Shown in pieces: positions 53,620 through 61,183 of a DNA stretch of 64,000 nucleotides (the first letter of the stretch is position 1; each line of letters opens with the position of its first letter). The stretch is taken from assembly GCA_964462035.1 (NCBI GenBank), contig CAYXAP010000008.1:1-64000 (forward strand), given 5' to 3'. Both the position numbers and the translations under genes were made by a program. The notes below the pieces were generated by a model that was not told the DNA's origin, searched no databases, and saw nothing but the letters and a program-made list of their open reading frames with translations. Source of the stretch: UBA1660 sp964462035 (GTDB taxonomy: Bacteria > Myxococcota_A > Polyangia > Polyangiales > Houyiibacteriaceae).

Positions 53620-54600
53620 TCACCGCGTGTCTCCCAGGAGCGCGGCGAGATCCAGGGCGAGGGTCCCGAAGAAGCCACCGGTCGTCACCGGCGGCTCGTC
53701 GCTGACCAGCCCGGTGGGGGCGTTGAGATCGACGCCGAGCGTCAGGACCAGCCCGCCTCGGAAGTGGCCGGCGACCAGCGCGGGCCGAAGCGCCAGCGCA
53801 ACGCGGGCGCCGAGGTCGCCATGCGCGTCGGCCCGAACCCCGCCCTCGGCTCGGCCTTCGATCCGCGTGTAGAGCACGCCGGCGCGCAGATCGGCGCCGA
53901 AGCGGAACGCCCCCGCGCGAAGGCCCCGCCAAGCGACGCCGAGCTCCACCGTTCCCCACCACGCGACGACGGAGCCACGCTGTCGCTGCGCCTCACCCCG
54001 CTCGACATGCGTGGCGAGAACGAGGCCCCAGGGGCCGCTCGGATGCAAGCTGGCGCGAAGACCGCCGGCGACGGACGCGAAGGGCTCGCCGAGATCGCGT
54101 AGGCCCGCGCCCGCCTCCAGACCGATCGCGCCCCACACCCCTGGAGGCGGAGCGACCACCGTCGGCAACGCGGTCGCCGCCCGTTCTCGAGCCGCCGTCC
54201 GGAGAGCGGTCTGCGGCTCCGGCTCCGGCTCCGGCTCGGCTCCCGGTTCCGGCTGGGTGAGGAGCTCGAGCCAAGAGGCGATGTAGAGCTCGGCCACCGA
54301 AAGCGCGATGGCCCGCTCGGCTCCCGAGCTCGGACGCGGCACCTCGCGCGTGACGGTCTTGCCGGTCGCGGGGTCGCCGATGGTGAGGTGCACGGTCTGC
54401 TCCACGCAACGGACGACGACCGGCGGTGCGCCGAGCTCGCGAAGCGATGGCGCCACGTCGAGCAGCTCCAGCTCGAGCTTTCCCGCGAGCACATCCCCGT
54501 CGAGCCCTTCGCACCCGTCGAGCTGCAGATCGAACGCGGGCGGGTCCGCGCTCGCCGGCGCCGCGACGACCAGCAACGTCAGCGCGAGCAGTGCCCGCAC
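53620..54600 (-). CDS. Exported protein with predicted beta barrel, module 2
   Basis: A 326-aa exported protein: signal peptide (about 1-19, ending ASA), a first alpha/beta domain (about 22-115; ending LSVAELYIASWLELL), a Pro/Glu linker (PEPGAEPEPEPEPQ) and a C-terminal half (about 155-326) of alternating strands typical of an outer-membrane barrel. It lies 3 bases after the stop of the FecR-TPR gene on the same message. The first domain has a weak likeness to the exported protein of module 1, with a TVHLTI/VVHVVV strand and a late A-L-x-x-x-E-L-W helix. Function not known. Confidence 0.68.
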   Translation of the reverse strand: MRALLALTLLVVAAPASADPPAFDLQLDGCEGLDGDVLAGKLELELLDVAPSLRELGAPPVVVRCVEQTVHLTIGDPATGKTVTREVPRPSSGAERAIALSVAELYIASWLELLTQPEPGAEPEPEPEPQTALRTAARERAATALPTVVAPPPGVWGAIGLEAGAGLRDLGEPFASVAGGLRASLHPSGPWGLVLATHVERGEAQRQRGSVVAWWGTVELGVAWRGLRAGAFRFGADLRAGVLYTRIEGRAEGGVRADAHGDLGARVALALRPALVAGHFRGGLVLTLGVDLNAPTGLVSDEPPVTTGGFFGTLALDLAALLGDTR

Positions 54601-54603
54601 GCC

Positions 54604-55752
54604 CTACTCTCCACTCAGGAGGCGCTCGAGGCGGCTGCGGTGGAGCCCGCGCGGATACTCGGCCGCGTAGCGACCGGCAGCGGCTCTGGCGCGCTCGGCG
54701 TCGCCCGCGGAAGACCACGCGAGCGCCTCTTGGGCGAGCGCGTCCTCCGCGAGCGGACCGGCGGGAGCGAGCTGTCGCGAGCGCGCGAAGGCGCGGGCGG
54801 CGGCCCGGTGGCGACCGCGGCGATTCTCGACCCGACCGAGGGTGAAGGCGGCGCTGCCCGCGCGGCCGTCGCGGGCGTGATGAGCGAGGAAGGAGTCGAG
54901 CGCTTCGGCAGCACGCGCGGGGTCACTGGCGAGACGAGCGGCGTCGGCGCGTTCCAGGAGCTCATCGGCGCTCGGTGGCCGCGGCTCGGGTTCCGCGCCC
55001 GACTCCGAAGGCCGACTGCCGACCGCCGACTCCGAAGACCGACCGCCCACTGCCGACTCCGAAGACCGAGCACCGACTGCCGGCTCTGACTCCGAGGTCC
55101 GCGCACCGACCTCCGACTCCCGACCGCCGGCCGTCGGCTCCGCGACCATCTCCGCTGCGGCCACCGAGAGCGCATCGCCCGCACCGAGCAGCGAACGGCG
55201 GGCGTCACCGGTCCGTGCTTCGACCTCCACTCGACCCTCGCGCACTTCCACGTGGGTGGCATCCGTGTCGACCTCGACCACGAAGACGGTGCCGCGCACG
55301 CGAACGATCGCTGCCGGCGTGTGCACCTCGAAGCTCCGCGAAGGCATGCGAGCGACGGTGTAGACCGCGCGCCCCCGCTCCTGCTCGAGCACGACTCGAG
55401 CGGGCTCCTGGAGCGCGAGCCGCACCCGTGCGTCGGCGTCGAGGGCCACCGTGGACCCGTCGGCCAACACCATCTCGCTTCGCTCCGCTGTCGGGACCTC
55501 CGGCGGAGCGGCGGGCTCGCTCTCGGCAACGGGCGGCGCGGAGCTCAGCAGTCCCGCTGCCCAGAGACCAGCGGCGACGCTCAGGAGCACGAGCGCTGCC
55601 ATCGCGATCCAAACGACGCGCGGGCGGGCGGGCTCCGGCTCGGCGCGCGGCGCCCGCCGGATCGATTCCAACACCCGCTGCTCGCGGAGGTCGTCCCAGT
55701 TGGGCTCGACATCCTTCGCCCGGCGGGCGAGCTCCTCGAGGTCCACGCTCAT
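54604..55752 (-). CDS. FecR-domain anti-sigma-like protein with TPR tail, module 2
   Basis: A 382-aa protein with the same layout as 38764-39981: a cytoplasmic about 43-residue N-terminus, one membrane helix (about 45-68), a FecR-like domain (about 90-195; VLEQERGRAVYTVARMPS and VRVRGTVFVVEVD), a Ser/Glu-rich linker and TPR-like helices (about 255-380). The linker contains short repeats such as RSSESAVGG. It overlaps the sigma gene by four bases (ATGA). Probably a membrane anti-sigma or sigma-activating protein; the outside signal is unknown. A Gly-rich linker and unstable repeats suggest that length may vary between strains. Confidence 0.82.
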   Translation of the reverse strand: MSVDLEELARRAKDVEPNWDDLREQRVLESIRRAPRAEPEPARPRVVWIAMAALVLLSVAAGLWAAGLLSSAPPVAESEPAAPPEVPTAERSEMVLADGSTVALDADARVRLALQEPARVVLEQERGRAVYTVARMPSRSFEVHTPAAIVRVRGTVFVVEVDTDATHVEVREGRVEVEARTGDARRSLLGAGDALSVAAAEMVAEPTAGGRESEVGARTSESEPAVGARSSESAVGGRSSESAVGSRPSESGAEPEPRPPSADELLERADAARLASDPARAAEALDSFLAHHARDGRAGSAAFTLGRVENRRGRHRAAARAFARSRQLAPAGPLAEDALAQEALAWSSAGDAERARAAAGRYAAEYPRGLHRSRLERLLSGE

Positions 55753-56297
55753 CCGTCGAGCTCCCGGCCGAGCGCCGCTCGAATCCGAGCGTCGGCCTTC
55801 GCGATCCGGCGCTTCACGGTCGCCAGCGAGACGTCACAGAGCTCGGCGGTGCGCGGGAGGGTCTCCCCCTCGATGCGGTGGAGCGACCAGGGGATGCGGA
55901 GCTTCGGCGGCACCTGCTCGAGCACCTGGAAGAGCGCACGCAGCTCGTGGTCGGCCACCGGGTCGGTGGAGCGCCGCGGCGGGGGCTGAGCCGCCAGCAG
56001 ACGGCGACGACGACGGCGCTTCTCCAGCCGCTTCGTGGCCCCGCGAACCGTGACTCGGACCAGCCAGCCGCGGACCCTCGCCGGCTCCTCCAGGGTGTGC
56101 ACCCGATCGCGCAGCGCGATGAACGCCTCCTGTACCACCTCGTCGAGCTCGAGCTCGTCCCCCATCAACCGCCGCGCCACGCCGGCGATATAGCGTGCGT
56201 GCCGACGGTAGAGCTGGGTCAGCGCGCGGTCATCTCCCTCTTGGAGCCTGGCGACGAGCCGCTCGTCGGGCTCGGCCTGCGCCGCGGGGGAGGTCAT
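55749..56297 (-). CDS. ECF-like sigma-70 family factor, module 2
   Basis: A 182-aa sigma factor with region 2 (about 12-75; RALTQLYRRHARYIAGVARR, DEVVQEAFIALRDR) and region 4 (about 118-175; QVPPKLRIPWSLHRIEGET, RTAELCDVSLATVKRRIAKA). Between them is an unusually basic patch (KRLEKRRRRRRLL). ATG at 56297 is chosen since a start further upstream adds a hydrophobic leader not seen in sigma factors. Its stop overlaps the FecR-TPR start. Distance from module 1's factor is large, so the two are paralogous modules and not tandem copies. Confidence 0.85.
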   Translation of the reverse strand: MTSPAAQAEPDERLVARLQEGDDRALTQLYRRHARYIAGVARRLMGDELELDEVVQEAFIALRDRVHTLEEPARVRGWLVRVTVRGATKRLEKRRRRRRLLAAQPPPRRSTDPVADHELRALFQVLEQVPPKLRIPWSLHRIEGETLPRTAELCDVSLATVKRRIAKADARIRAALGRELDG

Positions 56298-56394
56298 GGC
56301 GACAAAGGATGACACGGGTCCAACCGTTGCAGTGGCCCCCAAGACGACAAAGCGGCTCAACGAAATCGAAAACGTCGCTCTTTCACTGTGATCT

Positions 56395-57030
56395 TCAGGG
56401 CTTGGGGATCTTCAAGCGGCTCACCATGAGCGCGCCGTTCAACAGATAGAGCAGCGAGAGCGGATGCAGCAGGTAGGGCCCGAGGCGCCACTCGACCAGA
56501 TGATCCGGCGCGTGCCCCGAACCGAAGAGGTACGCGAGGATCGCCACGACGATGAGGCTCATCGGGATCGGCGTCCCCTCGTAGTGGGTGACCTTCCCCT
56601 GCGGTCCGGTCATCAGGTCCGCGACCACGTTGTAGCGGGCCAGTCGGGCCACCCCACAGCCGACGAAGAAGATCAGCATGGCCGCGTCCCATCCGCCGTT
56701 CAGTCCGAGCGCGTACGCGAGCGTGGCCGGTGCGACCCCGAAGGAGACGACGTCCGAGAGCGAGTCGAGGTCGCCGCCGAAGGGCGACTTCCGCCGCTTC
56801 CGCGCGATGACGCCGTCCATGACGTCGCAGAGGAGCGCGAGCGGCAGCGCGCCGAACGCAAACCAGAGCGAGCGCCTCTCGCCGCCAGCGGCGTAATGCA
56901 CCGCGGCGAGGATCGCCATCATGCCGAAGGCGGTGTTCGAGAGCGTGACGAGATCGGCGAGGCCGAGCTCCCGAAAACGGGGCGGCGTCGGCGGGGGTGC
57001 AACGGGCTCTGGGTCGTTCTGGGACGTCAC
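56395..57030 (-). CDS. pssA: CDP-alcohol phosphatidyltransferase, probable phosphatidylserine synthase
   Basis: A 211-aa membrane enzyme of the CDP-alcohol phosphatidyltransferase family. The active-site signature reads DGVIAR, then seven residues, G-x3-D-x3-D (DVMDG...SLSD, about 72-93). Several hydrophobic helices follow. The length and the N-terminal LVTLSNTAFGMMAIL fit phosphatidylserine synthase type II, which makes phosphatidylserine from CDP-diacylglycerol and serine. Start is GTG at 57030. psd is not adjacent. The gene is 43 bases downstream of the stop of the repeat-protein gene on the same strand, so it may be the tail of that operon. Confidence 0.8.
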   Translation of the reverse strand: MTSQNDPEPVAPPPTPPRFRELGLADLVTLSNTAFGMMAILAAVHYAAGGERRSLWFAFGALPLALLCDVMDGVIARKRRKSPFGGDLDSLSDVVSFGVAPATLAYALGLNGGWDAAMLIFFVGCGVARLARYNVVADLMTGPQGKVTHYEGTPIPMSLIVVAILAYLFGSGHAPDHLVEWRLGPYLLHPLSLLYLLNGALMVSRLKIPKP

Positions 57031-57073
57031 CTGGTGGCCGAGAGTAGAGCATCCCGGCCAGCCGAGGTCACGC

Positions 57074-57730
57074 TCAACGAACGCGCACCCGGCTACGGCC
57101 CCGCGACCGACCGCGCCGTCCGCGATCATCGTCACGCCCGCGCCGTCGCGACTCCATGCGACTGCGGCCGCGGTCGCCTCGGGTTCGCACCCGCGTTCGG
57201 TTCCCGCGGTTCGTCCGCACTCGCGTTCGGTTCCCGCGGTTCGTCCGCACCCGCGTTCGGTTCCCGCGGTTCGTCCGCACTCGCGTTCGGTTCCCTCGGT
57301 TCGTCCGCACTCGCGTTCGGTTCCCTCGGTTCGTACGCACTCGCGTCCGGTTCCCGCGCGTCGTTCGCACGCGTGTCCGCGGCGAGAGCCGACTTCGCCG
57401 CGCGCGGCGAACGGTCGTCCGGTTGCGCCGCTCCCAACCGCCCGTGCGCAGCACCCAGCCGCTCCCACGACGAACGTATCGCGGCCGGATGTAGACGTAG
57501 CCAGGTCGCGGCCGAACCCATCGGCCGGTCCGCCAGACGTAGCGCGAGCCCGTCCAGTCGTAGTGGCCATCGATCCAGATGGCGCCGGCAAAGGGCCGCG
57601 CCGGACGCACGATGGCGGGCGGTGGGGGCGGTGCCTGAGCGACCACGGTCCCGCGCACCGCATAGGAACCAGTACAGGCGGGAAACGCGATCGCCGTGGC
57701 GAGCGCCAAGGTCAGGTGAAGTGTCTTCAT
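57074..57730 (-). CDS. Exported Arg/Asn-rich repeat protein with YXWXXGXW motif
   Basis: A 218-aa exported protein: signal peptide with lipobox-like FPAC (Cys at 19), a Pro-rich stretch, a small aromatic domain (about 48-100) with the YXWXXGXW pattern (AIWIDGHYDW, GSRYVWRTGRW), and then a long basic tail. The tail contains six repeats RGNRTRVRTN (about 122-182) and ends with Arg/Asp/Gly. No known enzyme. Its ATG overlaps the stop of the amidotransferase gene (ATGA), so it is made with the amidoligase pair. It could be the acceptor of the amide chemistry of the operon; the Asn and Arg of the tail make this plausible but unproved. Confidence 0.75.
   Translation of the reverse strand: MKTLHLTLALATAIAFPACTGSYAVRGTVVAQAPPPPPAIVRPARPFAGAIWIDGHYDWTGSRYVWRTGRWVRPRPGYVYIRPRYVRRGSGWVLRTGGWERRNRTTVRRARRSRLSPRTRVRTTRGNRTRVRTNRGNRTRVRTNRGNRTRVRTNRGNRTRVRTNRGNRTRVRTNRGNRTRVRTRGDRGRSRMESRRRGRDDDRGRRGRSRGRSRVRVR
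57187..57366. repeat. Six tandem 30-bp repeats in the Arg-rich repeat gene
   Basis: Six 30-bp units starting at 57187, 57217, 57247, 57277, 57307 and 57337 encode the RGNRTRVRTN repeats on the minus strand. They differ at one to a few positions, mainly a C/T at unit position 5 and a G/T near position 20. There are no spacers, so it is not a CRISPR array. Confidence 0.95.
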
Positions 57731-58467
57731 GCGTTCTCCAATCGTTCGAAGGCGGCGAGCGCGGCGTCGGTCGACCGACGTCGACGCACGCGTCGGGCGT
57801 GTGCTTCTTCGCGCAGGCGCCGGAAGAGCCGCTGGTGCAGCCGATGTCGCCAGAGGTACTCGGGGTGCCACTGCACGCCGAGCCACCAGCGGCCCGACTG
57901 CTCTGGCTCGATGGCCTGAGGCACCTCGGCGAGCCCCCGCGCGGTCACGCGCAGCCCGTCGCCGAGTCGGTCCACCGCCTGGCGATGGATTCGATTGACT
58001 CGGATCCTCTCACGCCGAACGACCGCTCGCAAACGCGAGGCCTCGGCCACACGAACCGGATGCTTCGCCATCGGCGTGTTTCGAGTGTCGCCTCCCACGC
58101 CCTGCCAGACGTCCTGGTCGAGGGTCCCGCCGAAGCACACGTTCATGAGCTGCATGCCGCGGCAGATGGCCAGCACCGGCACCCGCGCATGCCACGCCAA
58201 CCGCAGCAGCTCGAGCTCGAATCGATCGCGCTCCCGATCGAAGGCCGGCGAGCTCGCGAGGATGGGCTGACCGAAGAGCGAGGGGTGCACGTCCGCGCCT
58301 CCACCCACGACCACGCCGTCGAGCTCTCGAACGCGCGCCGGCTCGCCGTGCGGGGGGAGTCGGACGGCCCGAGCTCCGGCCCGCAGGAGCGCGAGGCGAG
58401 TCATCAGCCAGGCCGGGCTCCATCGATAGTGCTCCGGTCCGGTCACGCCGACGATCGGTCGGCTCAT
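57727..58467 (-). CDS. Class I glutamine amidotransferase, peptidase C26 (PuuD-like)
   Basis: A 246-aa glutamine amidotransferase-like hydrolase: VVVGGGADVHPS, nucleophile Cys in LAICRGMQLMNV, the start of the C26 motif GGTLDQD, and the His/Glu pair in GVQWHPEY. PuuD relatives cleave gamma-glutamyl amides. Here it is coupled on both sides: its ATG overlaps the stop of the VTT-amidoligase gene and its stop overlaps the repeat-protein ATG. It could reverse or trim amide bonds made by the amidoligase, or supply ammonia. The last about 30 residues are Arg-rich and unusual for the family. Confidence 0.85.
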   Translation of the reverse strand: MSRPIVGVTGPEHYRWSPAWLMTRLALLRAGARAVRLPPHGEPARVRELDGVVVGGGADVHPSLFGQPILASSPAFDRERDRFELELLRLAWHARVPVLAICRGMQLMNVCFGGTLDQDVWQGVGGDTRNTPMAKHPVRVAEASRLRAVVRRERIRVNRIHRQAVDRLGDGLRVTARGLAEVPQAIEPEQSGRWWLGVQWHPEYLWRHRLHQRLFRRLREEAHARRVRRRRSTDAALAAFERLENA

Positions 58468-60170
58468 GCCCTCAGCCTCCCGTCGACGACGTCGGCCCAC
58501 GGTCGCATCAGCTCGGCCAGCGGGTCGGCCCGATGGGCACGCCAATCGGCCATCCACTGCTCGAGGCGGTCACGGTCGTGCGCGAGCTGCTCGACCAGCA
58601 GCCAGCTCCGCCACTCGTCCGACACTCGCCAGCTCGGGTCTCCGACCTGCGAGTTGGGCAGGCGATAGTGGAACGTCGGGCGTGGATTGATCTTCTCGGC
58701 CGGAAGCACGGCACGCACCCGCGACTCGTCGAGGTGCGCGAAGAGCGGAAGCATGTCCAGGTCGCGGTTTCGCGTCGGGCTCAGTCGGAGGTAGTCGTCG
58801 ATCAGCTCCTCGAGCGAAGGCGCGTAGTCCGGGGCCATGAAGCGCTCGACCAGTGCGAGCGGGTGCGGCTCGATGTGTGGGGTCATTCGGCGCGCCAGAT
58901 CCGTGTCACCCTCACGGCGGATCCAATCGCGCAACAGGAAGAACGCGCGCATGTGGGCGACGATGCTCGCCGGTTCCGTCGACGGAACCTCCGGGTTGAA
59001 GTGCACGCCGAACGCGTAGAAGACACGGTCGTGGGTGCCCCGCGCGCCTTGCTCCCGCAGGTCGGCCACGAGCTCGTCCAGCACATCGAGCTGGTCGAAA
59101 TCGAGCGGAGGCGTGACGATCTCGACCGGAACGAAGGGCTCCGCGAGCCCGATCAGCACGCGGTTCTTGAAATCGTCGAGCTGGGCGCCCGCGTCGGCGT
59201 CGACCGGATGCTCGGCACGCTCTGCAGCCAGCTCCTTGATCGGACGCGAGTCGAGCTCGACGCGAAACGTCCCGAGGGAGGACTCCACGAAGGCCTCGCC
59301 CTCGTGATGCGCGTCGACCGTCCCGTCGAAGTGGGTTGCCACGGCCGCGGCGCAGTCGGCCACGGTCGCGCCGCCGAGCTCGATCTCGACCCCTACCCGA
59401 CGGCGCTCGCCGTCGCGCTCGGCGACTGGGACCGTCGCCTCGAGCTCGGCCGACGAACGACTCCGCCTTGCTGCCCGGATCACCTCCGCGACCATCGCGG
59501 AGACCCGCAGCATGACGACGAGCGTCGCCACCGCACCGAGCGCGAGGAGCGTCCACTCCCACCAGGGCCGGCCGCCCCCGCGCCAGACCCCACGCGCCAT
59601 CGCCCCCGCGGCGACGTAGAGGAAGAGCGGCGGCAGCATCGCGGGCGCTGTGGCGAAGAAGAGCCGAGGTCGCATCCGCGCGAGACCGAACGCATAACCG
59701 CTGAGCGCCAGCGGAACCACTGGGCTCAGGCGCAGGCCGAGCGCCAGCTTGCCGTCGCTGGCCAACCGACGACGCAAGACCCCGAACCACGGGTGGCGCT
59801 CCGCGAACGCGACGCTCCACCGACCACCGAGCAGACGGGCGACTCCATAGGTCAGCGTCGAACCGGCCATGCAGGCACCGAACGCGACCGCGGTCCCCGG
59901 CCCGAGGCCGAAGAGCGCACCCGCGCCGAGGTTCACCAAGCTGGCAGGTCCCGTGGCCGCGACCAGCAGAGCCCCCACCAGTCCGTAGACGACGGGAGCC
60001 CACGGACCGAGCGTCGCCTCGAGCGAATCGGCCCAGCCGAGCAGCGCTTCGGCGTGAGTGATCAACACGACCGCGAGGGCCGCCACGGTGAGCAGACCAA
60101 CGAGTCGACGAGACGGAATGCGGGGGCCTTCGGCCCGCTCGTCGAGGGCCGGCGTCGAGAGCGCGGTCAC
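58464..60170 (-). CDS. Fusion of VTT/TVP38 membrane domain and amidoligase domain
   Basis: A 568-aa fusion. The N-terminal half (about 20-235) is a multi-spanning VTT (SNARE-associated/DedA-TVP38) domain with the family's FGLGPGTAVAFGACMAGS and RLSPVVPLALSGYAFG segments. The C-terminal half (about 255-568) reads like the amidoligase family related to glutamate-cysteine ligases: a start strand RRVGVEIELGG, then HFNPEVPSTEP, and RNRDLDMLPLFAHLD. Such ligases form amide bonds using ATP. The fusion places the ligase at the membrane, facing the cytoplasm. Start is GTG at 60170, one base after the stop of the LysR gene; its stop overlaps the amidotransferase gene by four bases. The VTT half may be a lipid scramblase-like or transport domain. 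Confidence 0.75.
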   Translation of the reverse strand: MTALSTPALDERAEGPRIPSRRLVGLLTVAALAVVLITHAEALLGWADSLEATLGPWAPVVYGLVGALLVAATGPASLVNLGAGALFGLGPGTAVAFGACMAGSTLTYGVARLLGGRWSVAFAERHPWFGVLRRRLASDGKLALGLRLSPVVPLALSGYAFGLARMRPRLFFATAPAMLPPLFLYVAAGAMARGVWRGGGRPWWEWTLLALGAVATLVVMLRVSAMVAEVIRAARRSRSSAELEATVPVAERDGERRRVGVEIELGGATVADCAAAVATHFDGTVDAHHEGEAFVESSLGTFRVELDSRPIKELAAERAEHPVDADAGAQLDDFKNRVLIGLAEPFVPVEIVTPPLDFDQLDVLDELVADLREQGARGTHDRVFYAFGVHFNPEVPSTEPASIVAHMRAFFLLRDWIRREGDTDLARRMTPHIEPHPLALVERFMAPDYAPSLEELIDDYLRLSPTRNRDLDMLPLFAHLDESRVRAVLPAEKINPRPTFHYRLPNSQVGDPSWRVSDEWRSWLLVEQLAHDRDRLEQWMADWRAHRADPLAELMRPWADVVDGRLRA

Positions 60171-60171
60171 G

Positions 60172-61056
60172 TCAGGCCTCGCTGGCTTCTCGAAGGAGCG
60201 CCACCGCTCGGCCGACCAGGTCGGACGACGACTGCTGCGTGAACAAGGCGTAGACGCGCTTCCGGAGCCGCGGCACCTCGGCGAGGGCCCGCACCTCACG
60301 GCGCTCGAGTCGGTAGCGCGCCACCGTGTTGGGGACGAACGCGACACAGCGCCCGGTGCACGCCACTTCGAGGAGCGTGGTCACGTCGTCCGTCTCGCCG
60401 ACGACGTTCGACTCGACGCCTTCGGCCTGCAGGTATTGGTCGATCGCCCAGCGCTCGGGCGTCCCTTCGGGATAGTGGAAGAGCGGTCGCTCGGCGAGCA
60501 CCTCGCTCAGTGTGCCGCCCGGCCCCTCGGCACCGACGATGGCCAGCATCCGCCGGTCGGAGATCGGCTCGTAGCCGATGCCCAGGGCCTCTGCGTTGTC
60601 GGGTTCGTTCTCCGCGATGACGAGGTCGAGCTCGCCCGCTTGGAGCGCCCGGCGAAGCGCTCCGCCCTCGCCGGAGCGGATGCGGAGGCGCGAGTCCTCG
60701 AGCCTCAGCAGGGGGACGAAGAACTCGCGGGCGAGCACCCTCGACACCGAGGGTGCGACGCCGATGCGGAGGACGCTCGGATCGGTCGGCGGCTTCCCGA
60801 GGAACTGGTGCGCGAGCGCACGACCGGCCTCGAACATCGTCCGGGTGTGTCGGTGAGCCCGCTCGCCGGCGTCGTTCAGTCGGAGGCGGCCGCCCCGTCG
60901 ATCGAAGAGGGGCTCGCCGAGAAAGTCCTCGAGCTGCCGAACCTGCGTACTGATCGTGGGCTTGGTGACCGAGAGCCGACGGGCGGCCGCGCCGAGCGAG
61001 CCCGTCTCGGCCACCACGTGGAAGTAGAAGAGGTGGTTGTAATTGAGATTTTCCAA
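60172..61056 (-). CDS. LysR family transcriptional regulator, NhaR-like
   Basis: A 294-aa LysR regulator with the aromatic-rich N-terminus of NhaR-type proteins (NYNHLFYFHVVAETGSLGAA), a helix-turn-helix near 15-60 (PTISTQVRQLEDFLG) and a co-inducer domain (about 93-290). It is the first gene of the amidoligase operon: the next gene starts one base after its stop. A regulator transcribed with its targets suggests autoregulation. The 127 bases upstream, up to the lipid kinase gene, should hold the promoter; no clear LysR box was found. NhaR proteins respond to sodium in E. coli; that link is not assumed here. Confidence 0.9.
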   Translation of the reverse strand: MENLNYNHLFYFHVVAETGSLGAAARRLSVTKPTISTQVRQLEDFLGEPLFDRRGGRLRLNDAGERAHRHTRTMFEAGRALAHQFLGKPPTDPSVLRIGVAPSVSRVLAREFFVPLLRLEDSRLRIRSGEGGALRRALQAGELDLVIAENEPDNAEALGIGYEPISDRRMLAIVGAEGPGGTLSEVLAERPLFHYPEGTPERWAIDQYLQAEGVESNVVGETDDVTTLLEVACTGRCVAFVPNTVARYRLERREVRALAEVPRLRKRVYALFTQQSSSDLVGRAVALLREASEA

Positions 61057-61183
61057 TGGGGGGGGGCGACGGCCAGGTAGCCACCGTTCGACAAGACCTC
61101 ACGCAAAGGCCGTGCCGGCGTTCCCCTCGACGAAACGGGGAGGCGACTGGGGCAAGTCGCCCCGAAGCCCACGCCGCGCCACA

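Noticed and set aside
57156..57494. Plus-strand open frame with RTRVRFPRFV repeats
   Set aside because: It is the antisense of the Arg-rich repeat gene. The minus strand has a signal peptide and overlaps neighbours properly.
56464..58668. Plus-strand open frame of 734 codons across pssA, the repeat gene and the amidotransferase gene
   Set aside because: All three minus-strand genes have conserved motifs; the plus frame has none.
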